This document shows positions 43,811 to 52,356 of a stretch of DNA of 64,000 bases, in pieces. The stretch is taken from contig JBEEFW010000123.1 of NCBI GenBank assembly GCA_041166385.1, positions 1-64,000 on the forward strand, given 5' to 3'. The position numbers were made by a program, and so were the translations under genes. The stretch is from DASUCS01 sp041166385 (GTDB taxonomy: Bacteria; Actinomycetota; Acidimicrobiia; Acidimicrobiales; JACDCH01). Numbering within the stretch: the stretch's first letter is position 1; the number at the start of each line of letters is the position of its first letter. The notes below the pieces were generated by a model that was not told the DNA's origin, made no database searches, and saw only the letters and a program-made list of their open reading frames with translations.

Positions 43811-44196
43811 GGACTCCGCGGGTTTGCGTGGGTCGCCGGCGGCCGATTCGTAGGGGTCGGCGCTGGTCAGGATGGTGAAACAGCGCGATGAACAGGGCGT
43901 CCGGCGGCGCACGTCAAGGTGGGCGGTCGCGCCGAGGTCCTTTGTGGGCCCACAGCGACATGGAATGTCGCCAAGCGCGCCAAGACTTCGACGTCGACGA
44001 CTATTGGCGCCGCTTGCGACACATCTCGTCGTCAAGCGCGCCAAGAGTTCGCGGCACGGCCGACCACCGCGGTGAACGCAGCCAGTACCTCGACCAGGAG
44101 CCGGCCTGCGGTTGACGCGCCCGACGTCGGTGCGTCCTTGCTGGGCTGTTCACGTCCGCGCTGCGACCGGTGGACCCACACAAAGGTAAGGAGAAC
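43811..44196. mobile_element. MITE-like element copy A, 386 bp
   Basis: A non-coding element with 24-bp imperfect terminal inverted repeats: left end GGACTCC...TTTGCGTGGGTC (43811-43834) and right end GACCCACACAAA...GGAGAAC (44173-44196), about 16 of 24 positions matching. It is flanked by a perfect 10-bp duplication. The inside has strong secondary structure: GCGACAT-GGA-ATGTCGC (around 43954-43970) and repeated AAGCGCGCCAAGA segments near 43973 and 44033, with an inverted TTGGCGCC counterpart between them. No transposase is present. By eye it is about 85-90 percent identical to copy B over the core, in the same orientation but with the outermost end sequences exchanged. Confidence 0.82.
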
Positions 44197-44206
44197 CTGA
44201 CCTCAG
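44197..44206. repeat. Target-site duplication, right copy (CTGACCTCAG)
   Basis: This is the second copy of the 10-bp duplication. It includes TCA, the complement of the TGA stop of the minus-strand enoyl-CoA hydratase. Before insertion the two convergent genes must have ended only two bases apart (TGA CC TCA); duplication of this site let both keep intact stops. Confidence 0.8.
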
Positions 44207-45018
44207 TCGCGGTCGGAGAACTTCGGGTCGCGCTTTTCGAAGTACGCAGTCACGGCCTCGACGTTGTTCTTGCTGCCGATCAACGAACCCATCGTTGCCG
44301 TCTCCGCCTTGAAGGCCTCGCCGAGGCTCACCTGCCCGGCCATGTTGATCAGTGCCTTCACGCCGTTGATCGCGCTCGGGTTCTTGCCGGCGATCTCGGT
44401 GGCGAGCTCCATTGCGGCCGCGTGCGGATCGTCAGCGACACGCGTGGCCAAGCCGATCGCGACGGCCTCTTCGCCCGACACCATCCGGCCGGTGAATGCG
44501 AGCTCCTTCGCGACGTCGAGCCCGACGAGTCGGGGAAGCATCTGCGTGCCGGTCATGTCGGGCACCAGCCCCCATCGGATCTCGAGCACCGAGAGCTTCG
44601 CGTCGGGAGCCACGATGCGAATGTCTGCAGACAACGCGAGCTGGATGCCGGCACCGACGGCCGGCCCGTGCACGGCTGCGATGACGGCCGCCGGCATCTC
44701 CGTCCACACGTAACACGCCTGCTGCGCGAGGTTCGTGATGCGCCCTTCTTCTCGGCGCCCGATGTCGCCGCCCGCGGTCGCGTCTGCCGCGGGCGCACCC
44801 GCCATGGCCTGGAAGCTCTCGAGGTCGAGCCCGGCGCAGAACCCCCGACCCGACCCGGACAGCACCACCGCCCGCACGGTGCGATCGGCTTTGATGCTCT
44901 CCCCCGCCTCGGCCAATGCATGGAACATCGCATTGTCGACAGCATTCAGCTTCTCGGGGCGGTTGAGCCGCACATCGGCGACGCCGCCTTGGATCTCGAT
45001 CGTGACCCGGTCTGACAT
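44203..45018 (-). CDS. Enoyl-CoA hydratase/isomerase (crotonase) family protein
   Basis: A 271-residue crotonase-fold enzyme. It has VRLNRPEKLNAVDNAMFHAL, oxyanion-hole segment VLSGSGRGFCAGLDLES, AAVHGPAVGAGIQLALSADIRIVAPDAKLSVLEIRWGLVPD (in parts) and ARLVGL-type helices (PRLVGLDVAKELAFTG). One of the two classical hydratase glutamates is present (EIRWG), while the second position reads PD. It may therefore be an isomerase or hydrolase variant rather than a straight hydratase. Its stop lies in the target duplication of the adjacent mobile element. Confidence 0.9.
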   Translation of the reverse strand: MSDRVTIEIQGGVADVRLNRPEKLNAVDNAMFHALAEAGESIKADRTVRAVVLSGSGRGFCAGLDLESFQAMAGAPAADATAGGDIGRREEGRITNLAQQACYVWTEMPAAVIAAVHGPAVGAGIQLALSADIRIVAPDAKLSVLEIRWGLVPDMTGTQMLPRLVGLDVAKELAFTGRMVSGEEAVAIGLATRVADDPHAAAMELATEIAGKNPSAINGVKALINMAGQVSLGEAFKAETATMGSLIGSKNNVEAVTAYFEKRDPKFSDRD

Positions 45019-45067
45019 GGGGCCATGCTCTCCCCTTCCGGCTCGAACCCGCAAGACTGGGGCCGCT

Positions 45068-46273
45068 GTGCTTCGTCCCCTTCTGCTCGCTTGTGTCCTT
45101 GGCGCGCTCGTCGCGCTGCTGCCCGCCGCGCCCTCCACGGCCGCGGGGCGAGGGGCCGTCGTGACGACGCCGACGGCCACCATCGCCCCGGAACTGAACG
45201 GTTTGCCCGTCGACGGCTTCGACTACCGGATCATCAAGGCGCAGGTCGATCAGGCTTCGACGGCGCTCTCCGCGGCCAAGTCGCTGTTGGCATCGTCCGC
45301 CACCGAGTTGACGAACCTTCAGCTCGAGGACACCCGCCTCACCACCCGGCTCGCGCAACAGACCGATCTCAAGAAAGAGGCCACGGTCAACCGCACGGCG
45401 GCGCGGGCCGGACTCCGTGCGCTCGCCATCGACAGCTACGTGCACGGGCAACTTGATCCTGGCGACGTCGTCGATGCCAACGTCGCCACGCGTCTCCTGG
45501 GCAACCGCACACTCACCCAGGCCGTGAGCGAGGAACAAGCGGCCAAACTGAAGGCGGCGACCGACGCGGTCGACAGCGCCGTCCGCACGATCACCGCAGA
45601 CCTCGTGACGCGCACCAACGGGAGGCAACGGATCGCGGCCGTGCAAGCCGCACACGATCAGGCCGCCACGGACGAGGTGCGACTGACCAACGATCTCACC
45701 AATCAACAGGGCAACCTCGAACGGGCCCGCGTGACGGCCACCGTGGTCGGCGAGGACTTCGCCCTCGTCGCGCTCGACGCGTACTGGAAGGCCGCGCAGG
45801 CGATGGCCGGGGACGACCCGGACTGCGGTATCCCGTGGTGGGCGCTCGCGGGAATCACGCGCAGCGAGAGCCGGCACGGGACGTACGGCGGCGCCAAGCT
45901 CCTGTCGAACGGCGACGTGGACCGCGTGATCGTCGGTATCCCACTCGACGGAACGAACAACACGGCGCTCATCCCCGACACGGATGGCGGCGTCTACGAC
46001 GGCGACCCGGTGTACGACCGAGCGGTCGGACCGATGCAGTTCATCCCGTCGACCTGGCGGCGCTGGGCCCGCGACGGCAACGGCGATCGCGCCCAGGACC
46101 CCAACAACATCTACGACGCCGCGGCGGCGGCGGCGCACTACTTGTGCGCCAGCGGACCGATGCGTACCGACGACGACATGCGCCGCGGGTTTTTCAGCTA
46201 CAACCACTCCGACTCGTACGCCAACACCGTCCTCAACTACGCGAAGGCGTACGCGCAGTTCCGAATCGCGTAA
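45068..46273 (+). CDS. Secreted lytic transglycosylase with N-terminal coiled coil
   Basis: A 401-residue protein. A signal peptide (LLLACVLGALVALLPAAPSTAAG) is followed by a coiled coil of about 190 residues (about 60-250) and a C-terminal SLT_2/MltB-like lysozyme fold with GITRSESRHGTYGG (catalytic Glu in the SES), AVGPMQFIPSTWRRWARDGNGD and NIYDAAAAAAHYLC. Such enzymes cleave peptidoglycan glycan strands. The coiled coil may place it at a division or wall-synthesis complex, as in RipA-like hydrolases. GTG 45068 is chosen because the signal peptide starts directly. Confidence 0.85.
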   Translation: MLRPLLLACVLGALVALLPAAPSTAAGRGAVVTTPTATIAPELNGLPVDGFDYRIIKAQVDQASTALSAAKSLLASSATELTNLQLEDTRLTTRLAQQTDLKKEATVNRTAARAGLRALAIDSYVHGQLDPGDVVDANVATRLLGNRTLTQAVSEEQAAKLKAATDAVDSAVRTITADLVTRTNGRQRIAAVQAAHDQAATDEVRLTNDLTNQQGNLERARVTATVVGEDFALVALDAYWKAAQAMAGDDPDCGIPWWALAGITRSESRHGTYGGAKLLSNGDVDRVIVGIPLDGTNNTALIPDTDGGVYDGDPVYDRAVGPMQFIPSTWRRWARDGNGDRAQDPNNIYDAAAAAAHYLCASGPMRTDDDMRRGFFSYNHSDSYANTVLNYAKAYAQFRIA

Positions 46274-46289
46274 GGAGCATCGCCAGCCG

Positions 46290-46949
46290 ATGACGAACCC
46301 GAAATCCTTCCAGCTGTCAGCTGAGATCCACGACTACCTGATCGCCCACAGCACTCCCGCGGACGACATCGAACGAGCACTCATCGAAGAGACGGCCGCG
46401 CTCGGCGACATCGCGAGGATGCAGATCGCGCCAGAGCAAGGCGCCCTGTTGCGGATCCTCACTCGATTGCTCGGCGTCACGCGCGCTGTCGAGGTCGGCA
46501 CGTTCACCGGATACTCAGCGTTGTGCATCGCGCGCGGTCTCGCACCGCAAGGCCGCCTGCTGTGCTGCGACGTGAGCGATGAGTGGACGAAGATCGGACG
46601 GCGGCACTGGGAAGCGGCCGGCGTCGCCGACCGCGTCGAGCTCCGACTCGGCCCTGCCCTCGACACATTGCAGTCGTTACCTCGTGAAGCCACGTTCGAT
46701 CTCGCGTTCATCGATGCCGACAAGCCCAACTACGTCGCCTACTACGAAGAACTGCTGCCGAGGATGCGCGTCAACGGCCTCTTGATCGTGGACAACGTGC
46801 TGTGGAGTGGCTCCGTCGTCGATCCGAAGGCCAACGACGAGAACGTGCAGGCGATCCGCGCGTTCAACGACCACCTCGCGCAGGACGACCGGGTGGAGAA
46901 GGTGATGCTGCCGGTCAGCGACGGCATCACGCTGGCGCGCAAGCACTAG
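46290..46949 (+). CDS. Class I SAM-dependent O-methyltransferase (CCoAOMT-like)
   Basis: A 219-residue O-methyltransferase of the caffeoyl-CoA/catechol type. It has AVEVGTFTGYSALCIARGL (SAM motif I), LCCDVSDEW, FDLAFIDADKPNY with metal-binding Asp residues and LLIVDNVLWSGSVVDP. A typical actinobacterial family member of about 220 residues. ATG at 46290 is preceded by AAGGAG twelve bases earlier. The substrate is unknown, possibly a phenolic or small catechol. Confidence 0.9.
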   Translation: MTNPKSFQLSAEIHDYLIAHSTPADDIERALIEETAALGDIARMQIAPEQGALLRILTRLLGVTRAVEVGTFTGYSALCIARGLAPQGRLLCCDVSDEWTKIGRRHWEAAGVADRVELRLGPALDTLQSLPREATFDLAFIDADKPNYVAYYEELLPRMRVNGLLIVDNVLWSGSVVDPKANDENVQAIRAFNDHLAQDDRVEKVMLPVSDGITLARKH

Positions 46950-47057
46950 TCAGGCGAAAAAGCCGGCGGGAACCACTGGGTCATTCGGCCCGTTGTGCTC
47001 AACGAGGCCCAGAAGCGGCCGATCACGTGAGTAGGCACGAAGGGAAGAGGTGGTCAC

Positions 47058-47441
47058 GTGGAGCCTGCCGAGTTCGCTGAGCGATTGAGCGAACTGACCG
47101 GTCCCGACATCGCCGCCCTGGCGGCGGCCCTGCGCCACGAGCTCGACTCCGCTGACGGCGAACTGTCGTGGTGGCGGGCAACGATCACCATCGGCGCGAA
47201 CCTCAAGCGACATCACCGTTCGCGCGAAGCCGGACTCGCGGCGCACCGCGCGTCCGTCGCAGTGTTGGCCGCGGCCGCACGAACTGACACGAGCGTCAGC
47301 AAGGACGACATCACCGTCGTGGCGCGAGCCGCGTCGGAAGTCGCTCGCGTGCTCGTGGCGGAACACGACCACGACGTGCCAGCGGCGACCATCGCGGTTT
47401 TGCTTGCCCCGTGGCGTCCGCTCGTCTCCGCAGCCGCATAG
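47058..47441 (+). CDS. Hypothetical alpha-helical protein, 127 aa
   Basis: A 127-residue helical protein (EFAERLSELTGPDIAALAAALRHEL, HHRSREAGLAAHRASVAVLAAA, VVARAASEVARVLVAEHDHDVP). GTG start with a purine-rich upstream (GGGAAGAGG). No family is recognised. The His/Arg-rich middle and the size recall small actinobacterial proteins of unknown function. It precedes the peptide transporter operon by 135 bases but is not obviously part of it. Confidence 0.62.
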   Translation: MEPAEFAERLSELTGPDIAALAAALRHELDSADGELSWWRATITIGANLKRHHRSREAGLAAHRASVAVLAAAARTDTSVSKDDITVVARAASEVARVLVAEHDHDVPAATIAVLLAPWRPLVSAAA

Positions 47442-47576
47442 TCCGATTCGCACCCCTTCCGAGGGTGTTGGCGCGCAGTTGTCATACACGGCGCGAACCA
47501 CCGGGCTACATTGCCGCTGCGGCGCGAGGTTGTGCCGCTAGTCACATGCTTCGCTAACCACTATCCGGGGGGAAAT

Positions 47577-49265
47577 GTGCTGAAGCCCGCCACGTCGCGG
47601 AAATCGCGATTCACCGCTCTCTTGCTCGTGCTCGTGCTGCTCGCTGCCGCGTGCGGCGGTAGCAGCAAGAAGAGTCCTGACGCAGCAAGCTCAACACCAA
47701 CCCAGGACACGACGAAGCCCGTGTACGGCGGCAGCGTCACCTACGCCCAAGAGGCCGAAGACGCCGGTGGCGTGTGCGTTCCCGAGTCCCAGCTCGACAT
47801 CAACGGCATCAACTACGCGCAGACCATCTACGACACCCTCACGATCCTGAACGACGACGGCAAGATCGTCCCGTTCCTCGCGAAGAGCGTCGAACACAAC
47901 GCCGACGCGACGGTGTGGACGGTGACGTTGCGCGACGGCATCATGTTCCACGACAACACCCCGCTCACCGCGACGGTCGTGAAGAACAACATCGACGCCT
48001 GGCGCGGCTCGTACCCCGGGCGTAGCCCGATCCTGTTGAGCCTCGTGTTCGGCCCGTACATCGACACCGTCACCGCGGACGACGCCGCGAAGACCGTCGT
48101 CGTCAAGACCAAGGTCCCGTGGGCCGGGTTTGACGCCTACCTGTGGTCGCAGGGTCGTCTCGGGATGATCGCGCAGAAGCAGCTCGACAGCACCGACTGC
48201 GCCAAGGACCTCATCGGCACCGGCCCGTTCAAGCTGCGCGAGTGGGTCGTCAACGATCACTTCACCGCGGACAAGAACCCCAACTACTGGCGCACCGACG
48301 CCGACGGCGGCAAGCTGCCGTACCTCGACTCGATCACCTTCAAGCCGCTCAATGATGCGCAGCAGCGTCTGAACGGCTTGCAGAGCGGCCAGTTCCAGCT
48401 GACCCACACCTCGGACGACCTTGCGACGGAGCAACTCCGGGAGCTCGCCAAGCAGGGCAAGGTCACGCAAAACGAGTCGGACAGGTTCGGCGAGGTGAGC
48501 CACTACATGCTCAACGAGAGCAAGCCGCCGTTCAACAACATCCACGCCCGCAAGGCCGTGGCGCTGGCGATCGACTACGTGACGCTGCGGAAGGTGCGTA
48601 ACCACGACATCAGCCAAAGCGCCAATGGTGCGTTCGCACCGGGGCAGATCGGGTTCCTCACCGACACCGGCTATCCCAGCTTCAACCTCGACGAGGCGAA
48701 GAAGGAAGTCGCGGCCTACAAGTCCGACACTGGTCAGGACCTGAAGTTCACGTTGGGTGGCACCACTGATCCCTCCGGGATCGAGACCGACAACTTCGTG
48801 AAGACGATGCTCGAAGCGGCCGGCATGTCGCTGTCCGTCTACCAGGTCGAGCAGACGCAGTACATCAACAAGGCGATTGCCCGCGACTTCGAGATGTACG
48901 GCTGGCGCAACTTCAGCGGTGGCGGCGGCGACTACCTGTACTTCTGGTGGCACTGCAACAACGCTCCGCCTGCGGCTTGCGACAACCTCGTCAACTTCGG
49001 TGGCTTCAACGATGCGACGATCAACGCCGACTTCGACAAGGGTCGAAGTGAGGTTGATCCGAGCAAGGCGAAGTCGTTCTACGAGGACATCAACCGCACA
49101 TTCGGAAGCCAGGTGTACAACATCTGGGTCAACTACACGCTGTGGTCGGTGGCGACGTCTCCGAAGGTGCACAACATCTTCGGGCCGCCGTTGCCGGATG
49201 GCAGCAAGGCGAACACGAGCTTGGCCAACGGCCATGCCATGAGCGGCATCTTCGTAACGCCGTAG
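47577..49265 (+). CDS. ABC-type peptide/solute-binding lipoprotein (SBP family 5)
   Basis: A 562-residue extracellular substrate-binding protein. The signal ends in lipobox LAAACGG (Cys at about residue 24) and the mature part begins with a Ser/Thr-rich linker. The family-5 fold is seen in VYGGSVTYAQEAED, TVTLRDGIMFHDNTPLTATVV (binding-cleft entry), LIGTGPFKLREWVVNDHFTADKNPNYW and HARKAVALAIDYVTLR. It probably binds oligopeptides or similar amphipathic solutes and hands them to the DppBC permeases. GTG 47577 is used because it starts directly at the signal peptide, with a G-rich RBS. Confidence 0.9.
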   Translation: MLKPATSRKSRFTALLLVLVLLAAACGGSSKKSPDAASSTPTQDTTKPVYGGSVTYAQEAEDAGGVCVPESQLDINGINYAQTIYDTLTILNDDGKIVPFLAKSVEHNADATVWTVTLRDGIMFHDNTPLTATVVKNNIDAWRGSYPGRSPILLSLVFGPYIDTVTADDAAKTVVVKTKVPWAGFDAYLWSQGRLGMIAQKQLDSTDCAKDLIGTGPFKLREWVVNDHFTADKNPNYWRTDADGGKLPYLDSITFKPLNDAQQRLNGLQSGQFQLTHTSDDLATEQLRELAKQGKVTQNESDRFGEVSHYMLNESKPPFNNIHARKAVALAIDYVTLRKVRNHDISQSANGAFAPGQIGFLTDTGYPSFNLDEAKKEVAAYKSDTGQDLKFTLGGTTDPSGIETDNFVKTMLEAAGMSLSVYQVEQTQYINKAIARDFEMYGWRNFSGGGGDYLYFWWHCNNAPPAACDNLVNFGGFNDATINADFDKGRSEVDPSKAKSFYEDINRTFGSQVYNIWVNYTLWSVATSPKVHNIFGPPLPDGSKANTSLANGHAMSGIFVTP

Positions 49266-49280
49266 CGGGAGGGAACGATT

Positions 49281-50264
49281 GTGCGAGCGGTAGTCCAGCG
49301 CGTGGTGCAACTGGGCGTCGTGCTGCTGCTCGTGACCTTGTTCACCGCTCTTCTACTCAACCTGGTGCCAGGGGACGTCACGGCGACCCTGGCACCAGTG
49401 GCGACGCCGCAGCAGAAGGCACAGCTGAAGCACGAGCTCAAGCTCGACCGGCCGTTGTACGAGCGGTACGGCGAGTGGGTCAATGGCCTCGTCCACGGCG
49501 ACCTCGGCTGCTACTACGGGACATCGGGCTACACGTCCGCGAGTGAATGTCCGGACAAGGTGGCCGATCGGGTCAAAGATGCGTTACCCGTTTCGCTGCT
49601 CTTGATGTTCTATGCACAAGTGCTGTCATTGGCGATCGCGATCCCACTCGGCGTCGCGACCGCCTACAGAGCCGGCTCGGTGTTCGACAAGAGCGTGAAC
49701 ACCATCGCGTTCGGACTGCTGGCGATCCCGAACTTCGTCCTCGCGCTCGTGCTGGCCTACTACGTCGGCGTCAAGGCCCACCTCTTCGACATCGACCCGA
49801 CGGGATGGGTCGACTTCGGGCAGAGTCCCGTCGACCACTTCAGACAGGCACTGCTCCCGACCATCACGCTCGCGGTGGGTCAGATCGCGGTGTACATGCG
49901 GCTGTTGCGCAGCGACATGATCGCAACGCTGCAGGAAGACTTCGTCACGATGGCGCGAGCCAAGGGACTCAGTTCCGGGCGGATCTTGTGGCGCCACGCG
50001 CTACGGCCGTCGAGCCTCACGCTGCTCACCGTCGCGGGCCTCAACGTCGGCACGTTGATCGGCGGCGCCGTCGTGATCGAGAACATCTTCGGGATCCACG
50101 GCATCGGATTCTTGGTGTCCGACGCCATCGTCCGACGCCAGTACGTCGCGCTGCAGAGCTACGTGGCCGTCCTGGCTCTCGGGTACGTCGCCGTGAACTT
50201 CCTCGTTGACATCCTCTACGCCGTTCTCGACCCACGGATACGCCATGCCCGAGCAGTCGGCTGA
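49281..50264 (+). CDS. ABC transporter permease, DppB/OppB type
   Basis: A 327-residue inner-membrane permease with about six helices. It opens VVLLLVTLFTALLLNLVPGDV and ends with the EAA loop ARAKGLSSGRILWRHALRPSSLTLLTV and NVGTLIGGAVVIENIFGIHGIGFLVSDAI, which are hallmarks of DppB/OppB. An unusual external loop (YYGTSGYTSASECPDKVADR) precedes the second helix. It forms a heterodimer with the next gene product. Confidence 0.93.
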   Translation: MRAVVQRVVQLGVVLLLVTLFTALLLNLVPGDVTATLAPVATPQQKAQLKHELKLDRPLYERYGEWVNGLVHGDLGCYYGTSGYTSASECPDKVADRVKDALPVSLLLMFYAQVLSLAIAIPLGVATAYRAGSVFDKSVNTIAFGLLAIPNFVLALVLAYYVGVKAHLFDIDPTGWVDFGQSPVDHFRQALLPTITLAVGQIAVYMRLLRSDMIATLQEDFVTMARAKGLSSGRILWRHALRPSSLTLLTVAGLNVGTLIGGAVVIENIFGIHGIGFLVSDAIVRRQYVALQSYVAVLALGYVAVNFLVDILYAVLDPRIRHARAVG

Positions 50265-51219
50265 CCCCACGAGCCCGGGGGGGGCTGCAGAACCAGTTGT
50301 CGCGGGAGTACAGACGCTCGTGTTGGAGCCCGCAACCGCGCCGCCGGTCGAGGTCGAGAAGTCCGCGACCAAGAAGCTCGGAATCGTCGGCTGGATCGCG
50401 ATCGTCTGGATCGTCGCCGTGTTGGGCTCCGCGATTCTCGCGCCGCTGCTACCGATCGCGAGCCCGACCAAGCCGTTCATCCAGAACACGAGCGAGGCGC
50501 CGACCGTCTCTCATCCGTTCGGCACCGACAGCACGGGTCAGGACCTGTTCTCGCGTGTCATCTGGGGGGCGCGCGCGTCCCTCCTCGTGTCTGTTGCCTC
50601 GGTGGCATTCGGCCTCCTGTTCGGCGGCATCCTCGGGCTCATCGCGGGGTATTACCGCGGCCGGGTGGACACGTTCCTGAGCTACCTGTTCAACGTCTTC
50701 CTGGCGATTCCGCAACTCGTGCTCGCACTCGCCCTCGTCGCCGTTTTCGCGAGCGATCCGGCGGTCAGCGTCGCCAAACGCGAACTGTGGCTCGTCATCG
50801 CGATCGGGCTCGTCTCGATCCCCATCATCGGACGCATCACGCGGGCGTCGACATTGGCCTGGTCGCAGCGCGAGTTCGTCCTCGCCGCCCGCAGCATGGG
50901 CGCCAAGAACCGGCGCATCATCGTCCGCGACATCCTGCCCAACGTGATGCCGGCGATGTTCTCGATCGCACTGCTCGGTATCGCGGTCGTGATCGTGCTC
51001 GAAGGCGGCTTGAGCATCCTCGGCGTCGGGGTGCCTGCTTCCACGCCGTCGTGGGGCAACCTGGTGGCCACGGGCCGCAACGAGCTGACCAAGATCATCG
51101 GCGCCTCGCCGCAGGTCATCTTCGCTCCGTCGATCGCCATCTTCCTCACAGTGCTCTCGCTCAACTATCTCGGCGACGTCGTGCGCGCCCGCTTCGACGT
51201 CCGGGAGAGCGCGATCTAA
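50245..51219 (+). CDS. ABC transporter permease, DppC/OppC type
   Basis: A 324-residue second permease. After a proline-rich cytoplasmic leader of about 50 residues come IVGWIAIVWIVAVLGSAILAPLLPI, HPFGTDSTGQDLFSRVIWGAR (OppC signature), the EAA region AARSMGAKNRRIIVRDILPNVMPAMFSIALLG and LGVGVPASTPSWGNLV. ATG 50245 overlaps the DppB stop by 20 bases. The leader is longer than usual for OppC. Confidence 0.93.
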   Translation: MPEQSADPTSPGGAAEPVVAGVQTLVLEPATAPPVEVEKSATKKLGIVGWIAIVWIVAVLGSAILAPLLPIASPTKPFIQNTSEAPTVSHPFGTDSTGQDLFSRVIWGARASLLVSVASVAFGLLFGGILGLIAGYYRGRVDTFLSYLFNVFLAIPQLVLALALVAVFASDPAVSVAKRELWLVIAIGLVSIPIIGRITRASTLAWSQREFVLAARSMGAKNRRIIVRDILPNVMPAMFSIALLGIAVVIVLEGGLSILGVGVPASTPSWGNLVATGRNELTKIIGASPQVIFAPSIAIFLTVLSLNYLGDVVRARFDVRESAI

Positions 51220-52356
51220 GTGCCGCTGCGTCGCCGAAAAGAAGTGAGCCGGACGATCTCGGCCAAGCCCGAGGTTGGCCGTCTGCTCGAGGTCACCGAC
51301 CTCAGTACGGCCTTCAAGACGGCGCGCGGCCTCGCTCGTGCGGTCAACAACGTGTCCATCTCGCTCGACCGCGGCAAGACCCTCGGCATCGTCGGTGAGT
51401 CGGGGTCGGGCAAGTCCGTGCTGTCGAGATCGATCATGGGGCTGCTACCCAAGCACAACGTCGAACGCGAAGGCAGCGTTCGTTTCGAGGGCAAAGAGAT
51501 CAGCACGCTCTCGAACGCCGCGATGCGCGCGTTCTGGGGCACCGAGATGGCGATGGTGTTCCAGGATCCGATGACGTCGCTCAACCCCGTGCTGAAGGTG
51601 GGCCGTCAGATCACCGAGTCGTTGATCTACCACCTCGACATGGACAAGAAGCAAGCCAACGACACGGCGCTCACACTGCTCAAGTCGGTCGGCATCCCTG
51701 AAGCCGAACGCCGGTTGTCGGAGTACCCGCATCAACTCTCGGGCGGCATGCGCCAGCGCGTCGTGATCGCGATCGCGCTGGCGTGCGGCCCGAAGTTGCT
51801 GTTCGCCGACGAGCCAACCACTGCGCTCGACGTGACGGTCCAGGCACAAATCCTCAACCTGCTCGCACAGCAACAACGCGAACGCGACATGGCCATGATC
51901 CTCGTCACCCACGACCTCGGCGTCGTCGCCGGCCGCGCCGACGAGATCGCCGTGATGTACGCCGGTCAGATCGTCGAGCGTGCGCCGACCCGCGTGCTGT
52001 TCGCACAGATGCGGATGCCGTACACGGAGGGGCTGCTGCGGTCGATTCCGAAGCTCGAGCAGCCGAGTCACAGCCGGCTCCAGATCATCGGTGGCCGCCC
52101 TCCTGATCTCGTCAATCCTCCGGTGGGCTGCAAGTTCGCACCGCGTTGCGCGTATGCCCAGGAGAAGTGCCACAGCGAGGAGCCACCGTTGGTCGAAGCC
52201 GACACGCCGGGCCACTACTTCAAGTGTTGGTTCCCGGTCGGCACGCCGGAGGGCAAGGAAGCGCTCGACCGCAATCTCGCCACGAAGCTGCCGCAGGCGC
52301 TTGCCTTCGTCGCCGGCGACGCTGCAGCGGCAGCCAAGGTCGAGGCCGGGGTCTGA
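51220..52356 (+). CDS. ABC transporter ATP-binding protein, DppD/OppD type
   Basis: A 378-residue ATPase. Walker A GESGSGKSVLSRS, Q-loop FQDPMTSLNPV, signature LSGGMRQRV, Walker B LLFADEPTTALD and H-loop ILVTHDLGVVAG, then the OppD C-terminal 4Fe-4S-like cluster motif CKFAPRCAYAQEKC. It powers import together with DppF. It starts with GTG directly after the DppC stop. The C-terminal extension (about 40 residues) is acidic-to-alanine rich. Confidence 0.94.
   Translation: MPLRRRKEVSRTISAKPEVGRLLEVTDLSTAFKTARGLARAVNNVSISLDRGKTLGIVGESGSGKSVLSRSIMGLLPKHNVEREGSVRFEGKEISTLSNAAMRAFWGTEMAMVFQDPMTSLNPVLKVGRQITESLIYHLDMDKKQANDTALTLLKSVGIPEAERRLSEYPHQLSGGMRQRVVIAIALACGPKLLFADEPTTALDVTVQAQILNLLAQQQRERDMAMILVTHDLGVVAGRADEIAVMYAGQIVERAPTRVLFAQMRMPYTEGLLRSIPKLEQPSHSRLQIIGGRPPDLVNPPVGCKFAPRCAYAQEKCHSEEPPLVEADTPGHYFKCWFPVGTPEGKEALDRNLATKLPQALAFVAGDAAAAAKVEAGV

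Noticed and set aside
43888..44115. Conserved-looking open frame inside element A (MNRASGGARQGG...) and its counterpart in element B
   Set aside because: The frame is partly kept in both copies, but reverse-strand frames are kept just as well, and the sequence is dominated by repeats and hairpins. There is no transposase motif, so it is treated as non-coding.
47479..47516. Possible sigma-70-like promoter (TTGTCA ... TACATT) before the peptide transporter
   Set aside because: The spacing between the two boxes is about 22 bases, too long for a normal promoter, so it is not annotated.
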